Source of the DNA: Amblyornis subalaris
Lineage: Eukaryota; Chordata; Aves; Passeriformes; Ptilonorhynchidae
Reading direction: 5' to 3'
DNA length: 64,000 nt
NCBI GenBank assembly: GCA_018881555.1
Contig: JACAXG010000132.1
Coordinates: 1,053,710-1,117,709 of the forward strand
Shown here: positions 28,173 to 39,571 of the stretch, piece by piece
Layout of the letters: each line of letters opens with the position of its first letter
Numbering within the stretch: the first letter of the stretch is position 1
The notes under the pieces: generated by a model
The model's input: the letters and a program-made list of their open reading frames with translations, nothing else
Told to the model about the DNA's origin: nothing
Databases searched by the model: none
Position numbers and translations under genes: made by a program

Positions 28173-31100
28173 TAACTGCAACTAAGCATTGAAACATCTC
28201 TACTTTTAACAGAATCAAAAGCATAGAATATACTAATTTTATTTTTTTTCCACACTTCCCCAGATTGGCATGAGAAAGTGTTTTTTAATGCTGGCAATAT
28301 TCAGAGAGTTCTGTTATGACCCAGTTTTTTGGTATATGTGGAGAATGGTTAGAGAACTCTTAGTAATGTATGTGTGGAAAGCATGTGGCATTGCTCTTTC
28401 AGAATAAAACCTGAACAATCCTAGAGTGTCTGAAGTATCAAGAATAACTAGTCATAAACACACAGCAATCTATTCCTAGTTTTCTGTAATAGTATGAAAA
28501 TGTCTTTACCATAAGAATATAGGCTTTTTAAAAAATCTTATCGNATTTTGTGCTCCACCAAAAGAAGCTGAGATCTGATCAACAATGGTTAAAGTTTTTA
28601 CCAAAGTTCAAGTACTCTACNAAAACTATAGGTAAATATTATCCAACTGAAAATTGTAACCAATATCCAATTATAAATTAGTTTTTGATTATAAAATGAT
28701 TTTGCAACATTCTCTTCCCACAATGATTTTGCAGACCAAAGAAATATCCAAAGGGGATAGGCATCCACTGAGGCATGAGAACTGCTGCCTCACTCTCTTG
28801 CCTCAACCAAAGCTTGCCATTATCTTAGCATCCATCTCTCTACATTAACATGATGTTTGATACCACATATTCTTCCCAAAATGATCATCCAAAGCGCCGT
28901 TAATCTCTGGGATACAAATTCTGCTGCACATTTAGAAGTTAGTAAGAAACCTTGAGGGTGTACTTTACTTGGGCATTCTGAGAGAATTTTGCTCACAAGG
29001 GAAGGTGTGAATAAAACTGTTGCAATGGAATTTCCATCGAAGTCATTAGATAAACTTTAATCCCCCAGGCTTTGGGTAAATTTTTGCCCAATTCCAGTTT
29101 TTTTTCTTCCTGTGGCTCTGACGTGTATAATCTAAGTCCATCACACTGGGAATGAGACGATTATTTCTTTCACAATGATATTTCTTGATATTTCAGCTGC
29201 TCTTACTGTCTCATGTTCAGAACAGTTTGAATTTCTTGGTACCTCTGGAAAAGTGATATTTCTCCTCTCAGCTTCTCAGGGTAGCTCTGGCTGTTTTCTC
29301 ATTAGGCTCACAGCAAGAAATATATGAAGCAGGTGAGATTTCAATTCTGATGGGGTCTCTGGTACACTGTGAGCTATAGCTGTAGCATTAAGTATGTGCA
29401 TTTAGGTGAGAAATAAAGACAAAATAAGCTGAGCATCAAAACTCAACTAATACACTTATGGCTCTATATAAAACAAGATTAGACATGTTGTGGTGGATTT
29501 CTCTTTTGTTCATAATATCCTTTAACAGGTTTGACTCATACAGTCAAAGGATGCCCTATCCACAGTCCTTTCCCCAGCATGCCANCATAATTTGTAAAAG
29601 CAAGAGCCTACATACTCAAAAGGCCAAACCAGATTCTGCTGTGGTCTGCATACATTCTGCTGTTATCTCCAGAGGAAAGCAGATTGATAAGTCAATTGCA
29701 TGGATGTCATGTTCATGCAGAGATAAGAAGGTTCCTCATCACCAAATTTTATCATCAGATTTGGAGCAGCTTTGTTTTGTGCACTGTGGAGAGCTGCCTG
29801 TTTTGCCAGCATTGCCAACTAAGTGTAAACAGATTATTTAACGAAGATTATGTTTATAATTCAATTGCAATTGTTGGCAGTGTTTCTGATGGCCATTCTG
29901 GTCCTGATTCTACTTTGAGAAAATTATAGGGAAGCAAAAAGCCTCAAAAATAGTGAGAACAAGAATACTGAAACCCCTGATAAAGCTCTCGTGATCAGAG
30001 GACTTTGTTTTAGTGTACAGGGAGAACTACGACATTGGAGATTATTATTATATGCCATTAAATAGTTGAAAAATTCTTCTTATGCATATTAAGGATAAAT
30101 CCTTTCTAATATACCAAGAGAGACTAAATTGAGNATATCTAATATGAGCAATAGAAAGATGGAAATGCTTACAAGAACATCCTATCAAAGTTCAGTCAGG
30201 TAGCTGTCCTTAAATACTGGGAGATGTCTTCATATTGTTGAAAATGAATACAATTAAAGTGTCATTTGGGCTATCTGAATCTGAGCTGTCATAGCACATA
30301 CNAATTGAGGTACCTTCTTTTCCACATTATTCATATTTGTATGCATGCTTAAATATTTTCTTTTTTATCTTAGTTCCAAAGATATAACTTATGTTGACTT
30401 TATTATTTATTATTTATAACCTTGATACATATTCATTTTATACTCTGTTCTGCTCAGGCACATTATTCATTAATATAATCAATTTCTTCATTGTGAGATC
30501 TTCAGGACTTTGGATGTGGCTTATGATTTGAATGAGTTTCCCAAATTTATTTGTCTTTGCATCTGAAAATAAGGAGTTCCTCATCTTATTTTAATTTCAT
30601 GTTTCAGTCCTGCCAGAAATGCTTCTGAATCCATTGAATTGAGGTGGAATACTGGGAGACAGCAAGATCTGCTGCTTTCTAGTTTTACTATTTTTATGTC
30701 AATGAAATTTTTTTTTCTTGAAAAGAACTGTTCCTTCTTTACTGTAGTTTACATTAGAATAGAATCAAGCCTAATTGAGGGCCAATTCTGAATTNGTCAT
30801 AAGACCTTTCTGTTTAAAGAACTTTAAAGTCAACAGCACAGGTTTGAACTACAGCATTACTCTCAGCTTTGGAGAGAAATCTATAAGTCAGGGTTCAAAA
30901 CAGAAATCTAACTCCTATCTCTAAGACTTCTATATTTGTGGGTTAATTTACTCAGGCTGGCTTTTAAGCCCCAGAGGAATTTGGACTCATCACCTTGTGG
31001 TTTTGCTTACATTTGACATTGACAAAAAGATAGCTATATAAGATAGCTATATAAGATAACAAAGGTTACTTTTGTAAATAATATGTAAATAAGTCCTTTA

Positions 31101-31440
31101 TTTTTCCTTCCACAGGGGAGGCTGAATGGACTTGATACACTNTAAGCTTTCACTATTCTCTCTCTTTAAACAATCACCTGAATTCAGAACTTACAAGGAG
31201 AAACAGTCTGAGCCTAGAACATCATGTAAACCTGCGGTGAGACACCATGCTGAAGGCTGTGGCTAAGGATGTCCCTGCCTGATGCACTGAGCACTTCTAA
31301 ATAGGCAGCTCAGGTTTCCAGGGAAGGCCTGCAAGTTATATGCCTTTAGTATACAGTCTAACCCTATAGCCTGCAACTGTGCCTTTTGTTATGTTCATCA
31401 AATGCAATCAGGCTGCTACAGTTACAAGAGAAAGAGAAAT
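28173..31440. other. Non-coding DNA with a 13-bp direct repeat
   Basis: AT-rich sequence without recognised genes. At 31029-31058 the unit gatagctatataa is repeated twice exactly, with a third partial copy. The longest frame (127 codons, +, 29458-29841) has an undetermined base and no recognisable family. TTATT-type simple sequence occurs near 30400. Confidence 0.55.
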
Positions 31441-31680
31441 CTATCTGGCTTGTTGAAATAAGATCTTTGCATGGCATAATAAACATTAATTACACTGTGT
31501 TCATTAAATTAGTCACTTCTAATTAAGCTGACATACAAGGAGTGTTTCTAATGTTCAGCTATTTCCTAAGTTAGGAAGTATAATAAGTCAACTGAAGCAA
31601 TCAGTTCCTTAACCAGCACAAACTGATGCAGCCTTACGAAAATTCAATGTGACTTTGCAAATTTACCACGGGGGAGACAC
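31441..31680. promoter_or_regulatory. Candidate conserved non-coding element
   Basis: A second AT-rich, repeat-free stretch with dense homeodomain-like cores: attaatta at 31485-31492 and taattaag at 31520-31527. An octamer-like tttgcat lies at 31467-31473. It has no undetermined base and no coding frame. The motif content is seen; conservation and regulatory activity are inferred only by resemblance to known elements of this kind. Confidence 0.3.
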
Positions 31681-32870
31681 TTGCCATTCAAATTCAGATT
31701 TCCTGACTTGCAATCTCTTGCACAGTGACTCTTTCACAGAGATGCCTATGAGAGTGGGATTTGCATAAGGTTTTCTTGCTGCTAACACAGGGATCTTGGG
31801 TGCTCGAATCATACATATTGTCAGTATGGGAAGCACCGGCTGCNCGGAGACAGGCAGCGCTCAGAAATGTGATGAGTTCTTCCTAAGGGTTCTGGCTNTC
31901 AGCTGCTTTTCTCCCAGATTTCTGTCAGAGCAAGTAAACTTTTACCACCTGCTCTTCAGAACTGAAAGGATAAAAAGGAGGCTCCATAAATTCGTTGCTG
32001 TCTTGGAGAAGCGTCTCAGGAGCCGTGCACTTTAGGGCCCCTCGTGGGTCGTATGACAGCACTGTGAAAAGCCGACAGGACACATTATTAACAGCCTCCT
32101 GGGTATGTGCTAACACTGCACTAACTGGGTTGCTGGNTGCAAGACCCATAGCACCTGTCTAGACCAGGAACTGGATTCCCTGTAGGGACAGAAATAATGA
32201 GGTCTGTGTGGAGTCCCCGCAAATAATACCCTGCACAGCAATAAGGAGTCCCACAAGTTGCTTTGCTGTGAAACCACCTTTCTTTTTTCAGGCAATTCTG
32301 ATTTTCTCNGTTGCCATAAATAATATTCTCCTTCAACGGACACCTTTCTGTCAGCAGCCCCCCCCCATATTTAGACCTTACAACACAGGATAAAGAAAAA
32401 CCAGGAAATCAAGGCTTTGTTGTCCTCATGCTTGCTATGACCTTGCTGAACAAAACACATTTTCTGTGTATTTCCACTTGTCTTCATCCCTCACCCCATT
32501 CATGTCTGATTATGNAGACTGAGAGGTTTTCTGTGTTTTCTATACTATTATCATCTCTCTCTGTCCTGACAGTGCTTGGAGTGTAAACACTGGTGTCAGA
32601 CTCTATACACTTTTGGGATGAATTGTAGGCTCCTGAACACATTCCTGCACAGTATGAAATAGTATAAAAAAAGATGCTGTAATAAGAAAAAAAAGTTCTT
32701 AACAGACATTTTACTTAACTGGAAATGTCAGTGTTTTTCAGTTCCTCCATTTCCAGTGAGTCAGCTGATACATATTGGTAAATAAAATAATCCCACAGTA
32801 GCTGGTCTAATGTGATTTAGGCATCTTCAAAGAGCTGAACAGTGCGTGCTAGTGGAAATGATCTGATAAG
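31681..32870. other. Non-coding DNA upstream of the duplicated segment
   Basis: No gene or repeat family is recognised. Frames of 60-80 codons on both strands contain undetermined bases and overlap one another. A C run lies near 32360. At 32756-32769 a gtgagtcagctgat stretch resembles an AP-1/MAF half-site, but a single match like this is expected by chance. Confidence 0.5.
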
Positions 32871-35800
32871 TTAAAAACTGCACCTATTATGTGATAGGAT
32901 GTGTGCTGAAACAGTGAGCGTTACCTTGGGTGAAGGTACATGTACCCACACAGGCATCATTACCAAGAGCCTGGCATATCCCCTCCTAAACTGATAGACC
33001 CTTCAAGCAATGTATAGTCTCTCTGCCTTGCCTCATGTTTTGAGACAGTGCTTGTCAAGTACATAAGCAAAACTTACTGATTTATGCTACATATGATGGC
33101 AATCAATTTTCCTCTTAGCATATTTTTGTGTCCTATTTTTCTCTTACTAATGAACCTGACAAATACCTTATTTTTTTTTCCAAAAATATACAAGAAATCT
33201 TATTTTCACAGCTGTTCATTTCTCTACGCATCCTGCTACTGATAAAAGGTTCAGCTATCAAGGACAGACAATCCAAATCTCTTGTATTAATGCATTAAAT
33301 CTCACATTTTAAATAATGGTTTTTCACCTTGGAAAACTTCGAGGAAGGAACTGCAGCAGTTTTTGATTTCACTCAGCTGGGGATGATAAGAGACAGTGTC
33401 TATTTCCACATAAACTAAGAAAAATGAATCTCATTATTTTTGACGATGTAGCAAAGAAGTAATGACCCTGTGGGATCTTATTACATGGCTGAAAAGTGAA
33501 TTAACTTTGGCATAACCATATCGAGTGAATCACTCTAATGATCTGTTTCCTAACCCTTATGGGTGATCTCATAACAATGCTCTCATAATCTGGGAGTATG
33601 CATGAGAGCATATATTGATTTTGCTCTTCAAAATCCAAACTTCATTCTCAAAGGAAATCACTGAGACACTTTCTCATCACATTGCTGAGGGAAGCAGTCG
33701 TTGCTATAGGCAATGATGACACCTTTTGTGACAGTGATAAAACTGGTCCAAAGCACAGGCATTCACCTATCCCCATATAGATGTAACATTGAAGGTGGGC
33801 CTCATATGAAAGAGAAAGACAAGTTGCTGGCTTCCTCTGACTGGGCATCTTATTCACAGGACAGGCTGAGGGAACTGCAAAGCCACTCTGCCTGGAAACT
33901 TGTGATAAACATGAAAATAAAATGAGCTGGAAGTTAAAAGGTAGAAATTTTTCACCTTTACAGGAAAGGCTGGATATTTCAGCAGAGAAATCCTCAGGAT
34001 CTTCGGTTAACANCATCTTCTGAGAGACTTGAAATTGAGGACAATAAAATTCATTAGTCGTTAATGACTTAGAAGACTAAGGGCCATATTTCTCATTTTT
34101 GTTGGCTTACNAATATTTATCAGAATTTGAAATAACACTATCTAGGATTTCTCACTTATCGATGATCACAGCAGGGTGTAACAAACACGGATTTAACTTC
34201 TTGCTGCTCTGCTTTGAGGTAAATAAGTATCCACACTGTATGTGAACATGTCTGCAGTGTGGCTGACTTGCCCTGAGTTTCTGCACAGAGCTAAAGCTCC
34301 TTGGAGACTCGGCCCTGTGCTTCCTTCTGTTTGCTGCTTCCTTGTCCTGGAGCCTCAACATTACCCACTGAATCTGTGTAACACTAATTACGTGTTACNT
34401 ACAAGGACGTGATCAGACAAAGTAATCAACAGCAGTTCTGTCGTGCACTGTGATTATTTCAAGTTGAGGTGTGGGTAAATATGCAATTTCAACACTGGGG
34501 TTTTAATTCTGCAGCAGCAGGGTTAATGAGTTTGCTTTGCGTTGGTCACCACTGACGTGTGAGGTGATGGAAAGCAGAGGTGGCTGTGGAGCAGAGGTGG
34601 GCATGGAACAGGTGTCCATGGCCACACTCACCCTGCTGCTGAAGCTTCTCCCCCTTCACATCTTGCTGCTTTAAACAGTTGTTTATTACAAAACCCTTGA
34701 TGGAAATAAGGATCCTTCCTGAGATTAATTTTCTGGCACCTGTGAAAAGACCAGCTGTTGAGTGACAGCCTGTCAGATTTTTTAAAACAATCCAACACTA
34801 ACGGGCAAAAATACTATGTCTNACAGCAGTAGCAGCAGTGGTTGTGCCAGGCAGATAGTAGAGCAGGTGGGTTGTGAGGTACTACAGCACCATATGCTGT
34901 CTGTCACAAAAACTCTGCAGCAGGAGACGAAATCCAAAACTGAACATAATAGAAATGTAGATAAAGTAGTGCCACTGCATGTTCTCAGCTGCCCATCCCG
35001 CACACAGGCCTGGAAAGGNCAAAAGAGGGGTCATTCAGCTGCAGTCAGCACACACTTCATTTGTTAAGGAATGAAGCAATTTTTATTCTTTCACCGAGAA
35101 AGAACTGGAGCAGAGAGCAAGAAAATGGCAAAGTCAGGAGGAGCTGGTGGCAGAGCTGGGTACCAAACCTTCTTCTGCACCCCTGGGGGTCCCTCAGCTT
35201 TCACACTCACCAAGATGATATTATTTACCAAGAGCTGTTGCTGGCTGGTTGCAAAGATAGACAAGAAGAGGACTCTGAGGCAACACAGAGTATTATCTGA
35301 GCAGTCCAGGTTTGAAATTTTGGTATTTTTCACAGCATTTTGCTTACCTGCCTGGGAACAATAAAAATGGTAGCAGTCATTTGAAATAGCAAGGAGCAGC
35401 TGTTTGCACTGTTGGCCAGCATAAATCTCAAACCATTTATATAAGCAGCACACTCAACCTGAGCTACAGCTGATCTCTAGTGATAAAGTCTGATTTCCTT
35501 TTTGATCAGTTTCCCTGTGCCCGGAGTATTTCCAACAGGATCTCCTTCTTGAGGAAAGGAGTAAGACACACTCATAAATTCTCTGAAGCAGATTCTCCGA
35601 AAGGTGATGAAACATCATTTGGCACTTCAAGCACCACAAAGGATGGAAAAACACTTGGCAGAGACTTTTGCCTATATTGTGTGTTGGTCTTCCATAATAA
35701 TGATACCTTTGCAAATGTCATAAACTACAGCAGCATGTTCATGGCTGTCACACTTCCCCACTGGGGAGGGCATCTGAATTTCCTCCAGAGAGATCAGTCA

Positions 35801-37982
35801 ACAGTGATGTTTCAGAAGTCATCCNCTCCAGTCTCATTAAATTGACTCAGATTATGAGTGGATGATTCATCTTATTCTTGTCATCTACCATCAAGAAGCT
35901 CTACCACTTTAACCCCTTCCTGAAGGCTCCTTTTAATCTTTTTGACTCTTATCATTTTCCTCCTGCGTTTCTCCCTTTGCCCATTCTTCTCTGTCATACA
36001 GGTGTTGTTTTCTCTTGTCCCTCTGACTGTTGTTGTAGATTAGAACACTAGAGCAGAGACCTTGCTGTCTACCTTACTGGTGTTTAAAACTGAGCAAATC
36101 CCCTACAAACTTTGAGTGCAACCACATTATAAATTATAAAAATGAAACGACTATTTGACATCCAAGAGACACAGATTAAACTGGTGACAGAGAAAGGCAT
36201 ATTTTTTAAGGACAGAAGGACACTTCTGATTTTGTTTGGCCTCCTCTCAATACGAGCTGTAGAATATCATGTGATCACCTCCACTTTCAGTCCAACATTG
36301 TACTAGAGAACCAGGACATTTCCTTTAGAAAGTTAGCCAAGTATCAAGATTACCTCTGGGGAAGCCACTGCCCGATTGAGGCTGCATTTTTCAGCAGTCA
36401 GGAATACATGGCTACATCTGCTAATGATTAAGCACACTGCCCTCTGTGCAGCCTTCCAATTTTCTCCTTAATGCCTCTGCCATACTAGGATTTGAATGGG
36501 GAGGAGAGATATTAATTAATCTATGTCCATGTCTAAATCCTCAAGTTAGAAATNACCATGATCCAAAGGCATGGAGACAGATTATTACTGTGTTGGCCCA
36601 GCATTTGGGAACTTCTCAGGTTTGTTATATCCTCAATTTCAAAGTACAGCTGTGTATTACATACAAATGGGTTAGACGAGTGCAAAAAGAATCACTAATT
36701 TAAGACAGCAGTGCAAACATTTTTGACATTTAAACATTATCCAGTAAAGGTGCATAACCCTTCTATTTGACAGAAGTGAATACTGATGAGAACTCACACA
36801 TTAGAACCCTTCTGGGGTAAAGAGAGAAGGGAACATATTTCTATTATTTCACATTTTGTGTAACAAATTAATTCATTACTATGCTTCAAAGACTGATTAA
36901 TTCCTCACAGAGCTGGTCTGGCCACTTTTTTTTTTTTTGCTGCTGCTGCCCAAGTGCCACTGATTAATACAACAGAATATTCAGCATTGAAAATGCAAAA
37001 AATACAGGAGATTACGTACTTTCTGCCTTCCCAAAGGCCAGCTGCTGTCCAGCTCAATTTATCTCCTTCATCTCCTCACTCCCGCTTCACCCACAGGCTC
37101 CTTTGACTTGCTTTCACTCCAGTGTGTTTTCTCCAAGGAGGCCTGGTGATAGAGCAAAATAGGTGGAAAGCTTGACTCATACATAAAGTGAAGATCAACA
37201 TTACCAGTGACAGAAATCTCGACTGACAATGAGGAACCTAAAATACTGCCTATCCCAACCACGTGCCTGTAGCTTGTGTGGCTGTAGCCACAGCATGCTG
37301 TCAGGGGCACACTCAGGATGTGAGATCCTCTGGGATCTCAGAGGCTGATCTTTGATTATGTCAAGTTTCTTTGTAAACGTTAGTGAGTTTAGTTTAGATT
37401 GATTTTGGTGGTGACCTCGCCAGACTGTGAGCAGGGCTAAGATTTTGTCTTTTGTTCGCATTTGTGCAGCTACGANGTGGCTTCTAGCAATGTTCCTCTT
37501 CTGTGCAGCACATTGTATATGAAGGCAGTGACCTCAGCTGATAACCTTGCTGTCCCTGTAGTACAGGAAACAAAATTATATCAACACGGGGACCATTACA
37601 AAAGGAANAAGAAAGCTTAAAAAATATAGCAGTGTTCCCTCAACAGATCCAGCTCATGTAGCACTGTACATATGTATATACAACAGANGCAACATGTATT
37701 TCTACTCCCTTTAACAAGTTAGGTATGGCTGTAGAAATGTCATGTAAATGGTCTCAAAAAATTAAAATGCTGAACAAGTTTGTTCCATGCTGGATATCAA
37801 ACTACTGTTAATCACTGATACTGCAATACCTTCTCTCATTTACTCCTACTGATGATCTTTCTCTAACAAATACTGCCTCTAACACGGTTTTCTTCTTTGC
37901 CATCCCGGCCCAATTCTGCACTCACATGTTTTCCATGTTTCTAACTTGCTGGTTTGCTGTCAGCTCCCTATGCCAGGTGTAG

Positions 37983-38579
37983 TGGTTCTGACTGGGATGA
38001 GCTGATTTTCCCAAGGGAGCTTTCATGGTGCTGTGCTTTTGTATGGGTAGCTGGAAAGGTGTCGATAACTCACCAGTGTTTTGGCTGCTGCTGAGCAGTG
38101 CTGGCACAACATCAGCACTGTCTCTCCAGCATTCCCCTTCCACCTCTAGGATGGGGTGGGCAAGATCATGGGAGGGGACATAGCCAGGACAGCTGATCCA
38201 AATTGACCAAAGAGATATTCCATACCTTATGATGTCTGCTCAGCAATAAAAGCTAAGGGAGGAGTGGAGGGGAGGCATTCATCGTTTATGGTGTTTGTCT
38301 TCTGCAGGAACCACCACTGGTGCTGAAGCTCTGCTTCCCGGGAAGTGGCTGGACGTCACCTGCTTATGGGAAGCAGAAAATAAAATATTTTGTTTACCTT
38401 TGCTTCTGCACACATGATCTTAGCTTTTGCTTTAATAGACCGCCTTGGTCTTGACCCATGAGGTTTTTTCCNTCTTGTTTTCTCATCTGTCTCTCCTGCT
38501 GAGGAGTGGAATGATGGGCACACACATAGTGTGGCTTGGTGAGCACACCTGACGTCCAGCCAAGGGCAGCACACCAACA
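37983..38579 (+). mobile_element. Diverged avian ERV LTR, ERVL-like (copy 1)
   Basis: A roughly 597-bp LTR begins tggttctgactggg and ends with acaccaaca. It carries the block common to a widespread avian LTR group: gggaggggacatagcc, aggacagctgatcc and aaagagatattccatacc. Downstream is a TATA-like caataaaag (38244-38252), then a leader around the gtgtttgtcttctgcagg motif, and a polyadenylation signal aataaa at 38379-38384. A second a/t-rich motif, tttgctttaatagacc, follows. No internal retroviral genes adjoin it, so it is a solo LTR or a remnant. No clear target-site duplication is visible, consistent with age. Assignment to the ERVL class is by resemblance to remembered avian LTRs and is less certain than the LTR call itself. 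Confidence 0.78.
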
Positions 38580-39513
38580 GGCCAGAGGAAACCTTCCCTT
38601 ACACACAGTTTGATGGCTCCTCGGGAAGTTTAGGCAGCCTGAGTGCCCTTCAGCCCCTCCTTGATAACAGCTGTCCACAAAGGCTCAGTAGTCTGTCAAA
38701 GAGTAATGATCAGGTTGAAATGAGGCTTTGCAAGCTTTGCTAGCAATCAAATCTTCTAGGCAGGAACTGAACACGGAGAAAACCGAGCACATTGCAAGGG
38801 CGTTAAAGGGCTTCAGGAGACTGGTGAGACTCAGCCTCCTGCATCATTTAGACCTTCCTTATACGTATAGAGAGGAATTATCCCAGGATCTCTCAGTGTT
38901 TTACGCAGAGACAAACCCAATTTGTGTACTTTGGCAGAGCTCCAAAGAAACAGAAGCACAGGGGAAGGTAGATGAGGGACATCACAAGGGAGATCACATG
39001 CATTTTCCACCCAGATATTCCACTGCCTTGACAGTGCTTTTAAAAACTTAAAATGCTGTCTTGAAAACCTTTCTGCAAACCAGGAGAAATAAAGTCTTTT
39101 TTCCCAAAGAGGAACAATCTTTTTCCCCCAAAAAACTTGTCAAGTCAGATCAGAAAAAAAGAATATCAAAATGTTATTTTGCTTGTAGTTATGCAGGTCA
39201 TTTAGCCTTTTAGTATCTATTAATTATTCTTTTTGTCTAGGCTCATTATAAAGTATCCAGCTGATGCTGCTATTCTCAGTAGCCTGAGGAAGATACTTTG
39301 ATGTTAAATGCTGCACTGTCAGTAACATCTACAGAGCTGGCCTGGGTCTTCTGGCTTGTGTTTTTTGTTTGGGTTTTTGTTTGTTTATTTGGTTTTAACT
39401 CCCTCCAATTTATTTGTCTCGTGTAATCCATTGTTTATCTGACCTGAATTGAATTTGCTAAAACTTTGTCATAAAGCGAGTGATACTCTTTTTCTGCTCT
39501 GTAACATGGGGAT

Positions 39514-39533
39514 GGGGGGGGGGGGGGGGGGGG
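39514..39533 (+). repeat. Poly-G run (20 G) near the end of copy 1
   Basis: An uninterrupted run of 20 G, with gggga-t before it and att-gggg after it. Such a tract can form a G-quadruplex and is notoriously hard to sequence. It lies 37 bases before the n-join at 39571, so it probably contributed to contig breakage here. Confidence 0.9.
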
Positions 39534-39570
39534 ATTGGGGAGGAATTTGCAGCTATTTTCATAGTCTTTT

Positions 39571-39571
39571 N
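39571..39571. other. Single-n contig join between the two copies
   Basis: The base between catagtctttt (end of copy 1) and ttaaaaactg (start of copy 2) is a single n. Some scaffolders write a single n where two contigs are placed next to each other with a negative gap estimate. That reading is inference, but it fits the 6.7-kb near-identical overlap on either side. Confidence 0.7.

Larger units (their letters stand above)
32871..39570. repeat. 6.7-kb direct duplication, copy 1
   Basis: This segment is repeated at 39572-46260 with a constant offset of 6701 bases until the G run near its end. I found about six resolved differences: 33220 t/c, 34161 g/a, 34169 c/g, 36240 c/t, 36258 t/c and 36374 g/a. 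There are eight places where only this copy has an undetermined base (34013, 34111, 34399, 34822, 35019, 35825, 36554, 38472), and the G-run region is 11 bases longer here. Three undetermined bases (37476, 37608, 37688) recur in the other copy. The copy ends at catagtctttt, then a single n (39571), then copy 2. The near-identity and the n-join point to overlapping allelic contigs rather than a true duplication. Apart from one LTR (37983-38579) nothing inside is recognised; frames up to about 122 codons are duplicated with the DNA and look like chance. Confidence 0.97.

Noticed and set aside
32756..32769. gtgagtcagctgat, resembling an AP-1/MAF site.
   Set aside because: A single short motif of this kind is expected by chance in 64 kb.
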